Source: Akkermansia muciniphila
GTDB lineage: Bacteria > Verrucomicrobiota > Verrucomicrobiia > Verrucomicrobiales > Akkermansiaceae
NCBI RefSeq assembly: GCF_900184965.1
Contig: NZ_FXYA01000213.1
Span: forward strand, 174,820-238,819
Length of the DNA: 64,000 nucleotides
Reading direction: 5' to 3'
Positions 63,162 through 64,000 of the stretch are shown one piece after another. The stretch's first letter is position 1. Every line of letters begins with the position of its first letter. Below the pieces are notes generated by a model. It made no database searches. It was not told the origin of the DNA and saw only the letters and a program-made list of their open reading frames with translations. The position numbers were made by a program, and so were the translations under genes.

Positions 63162-64000
63162 CCACGGAATCCCAGCCCCTGATTGACTGCCGGAACGTCC
63201 GGAAAATATTTCCGGACTCCGCCGGCGTTCCCTTTGCGGCGGTGGACGATGTTTCCTTCCGTCTGTCCGCCGGGGAAATCGTAGGGCTGCTGGGTCCGGA
63301 CGGCGCGGGAAAAACCACCCTGATCCGCCTCATCACGGGATTGATGAAACCGCATGGCGGCTCCATCTCCGTTCTGAATCTGGACTCCGTGAGAAAAAGC
63401 AGGGACATCCAGGCCTCCATAGGCTACATGCCGCAGAAATTCGGACTTTATGAAGACCTTACCGTCCGGGAAAACATGGAGCTTTACGCCCGCATGCACG
63501 GCGTTTACGAACAGGACAGGGAAAAACGCTTCCGCAGCCTGCTCTCCATGACCAGCCTGGAACGCTTCACCACGCGGCTTGCGGGAAAGCTCTCCGGCGG
63601 CATGAAACAAAAACTGGGCCTGTGCTGTTCCCTGGTCTCCTCCCCGCCTCTTATCCTGCTGGACGAACCCACCGTGGGCGTGGATCCGCTTTCCCGGCGG
63701 GAACTGTGGAGCATCCTGAAGCAATTCTCAGGAGAGGAAGGCGTGGGTGTGCTGGTCAGCACCTCCTACATGGACGAATCCGCCTACTGCAACAGAACCC
63801 TCATCATGTATGAAGGGCGCCTGCTTATGGACGCTCCGCCCTCCGACGTCATCGCCCGTGCGGAAAGCATGTGCGTCACGGTGCGCACGCCGGAAGGGCT
63901 GCATGCGCGCCAGTTCCAGAGCAGGCTGGCCGCCGTGCCCGGCATCATCAACGCCACCCCGCAGGGAAATACCGTCCGCATCATCGTTCCCCCCGGCCAC
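63158..64000 (+). CDS. ABC transporter ATP-binding protein (YbhF-like), C-terminus cut by window edge
   Basis: From the ATG overlapping the HlyD stop, 281 residues are visible. Motifs are Walker A GPDGAGKTT, Q-loop YMPQKFGL, signature LSGGMKQK, Walker B ILLDEPTVGVD. The switch region reads VSTSYMDES instead of the usual STH: the H-loop histidine is replaced by serine, as in the first nucleotide-binding domain of the YbhF/RbbA tandem ABC proteins. A second domain is therefore expected beyond the window. It forms an exporter with the HlyD protein; permease genes should follow. Confidence 0.9.
   Translation, partial: MTTESQPLIDCRNVRKIFPDSAGVPFAAVDDVSFRLSAGEIVGLLGPDGAGKTTLIRLITGLMKPHGGSISVLNLDSVRKSRDIQASIGYMPQKFGLYEDLTVRENMELYARMHGVYEQDREKRFRSLLSMTSLERFTTRLAGKLSGGMKQKLGLCCSLVSSPPLILLDEPTVGVDPLSRRELWSILKQFSGEEGVGVLVSTSYMDESAYCNRTLIMYEGRLLMDAPPSDVIARAESMCVTVRTPEGLHARQFQSRLAAVPGIINATPQGNTVRIIVPPGH

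Overview
The window looks like the chromosome of a Verrucomicrobiota bacterium, most likely an Akkermansia-type mucin degrader. This is inferred from the high-GC coding style, the kelch/sialate-type genes, the GH97 glycosidase, the SLA1-homology (SHD1) secreted protein, many starts without a Shine-Dalgarno sequence, and the housekeeping gene types. No rRNA operon, prophage, insertion sequence or CRISPR array is visible. Both window ends cut through genes: a secreted coiled-coil protein on the left and an ABC ATPase on the right.

Layout. 1-5.7 kb: a truncated secreted protein, then a plus-strand run of a cytosolic kelch protein, a kelch-MFS fusion transporter and a secreted zinc-protease-like protein. 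5.8-18.6 kb: mfd, a membrane Ser/Thr kinase with Sel1-like repeats, a secreted GH97 glycosidase, a TraB/GumN protein, pgk and gap (each with an odd cysteine tail), and ruvA behind a double-HTH protein. 19.8-24.6 kb: a four-gene polysaccharide export cluster (small secreted protein, beta-barrel, Wzc-like kinase, Wza-like protein) lying directly downstream of a tRNA-Gly gene. A second, divergent tRNA-Gly sits beside it. 25.2-32.2 kb: a PiT-PhoU phosphate transporter, a PepSY-like protein and the chaperone genes dnaK-groES-groEL. 32.6-38 kb: the NiFe-hydrogenase maturation operon hypB-F-C-D-E, without hypA or hydrogenase subunits. 38.5-41.6 kb: hisS-aspS.

41.9-54 kb is more lineage-specific. It holds an unrecognised protein, small membrane proteins (DUF2752, DUF4190-like, PepSY-TM), a ketosynthase-BioF pair, a secreted alpha/beta hydrolase, an acyltransferase-3 protein, ispG with a short-chain reductase, and an atypical SDR with its probable GbsR/MarR-type regulator. 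54-64 kb: a YfhO-like membrane protein with folP, a small secreted protein, alaS-pssA, and the start of an HlyD/ABC (YbhG/YbhF-like) efflux operon behind a TetR-style palindrome.

The most interesting unexplained signals are these: the kelch-MFS fusion paired with a cytosolic kelch protein; Cys-rich C-terminal tails on the adjacent Pgk and Gap; the polysaccharide export cluster apparently downstream of a tRNA promoter with an internal terminator before the kinase gene; repeated GACA/TGTC motifs upstream of dnaK; a perfect 21-bp inverted repeat enclosing 274 bp at 49.6-49.9 kb; and several regulator-sized palindromes.
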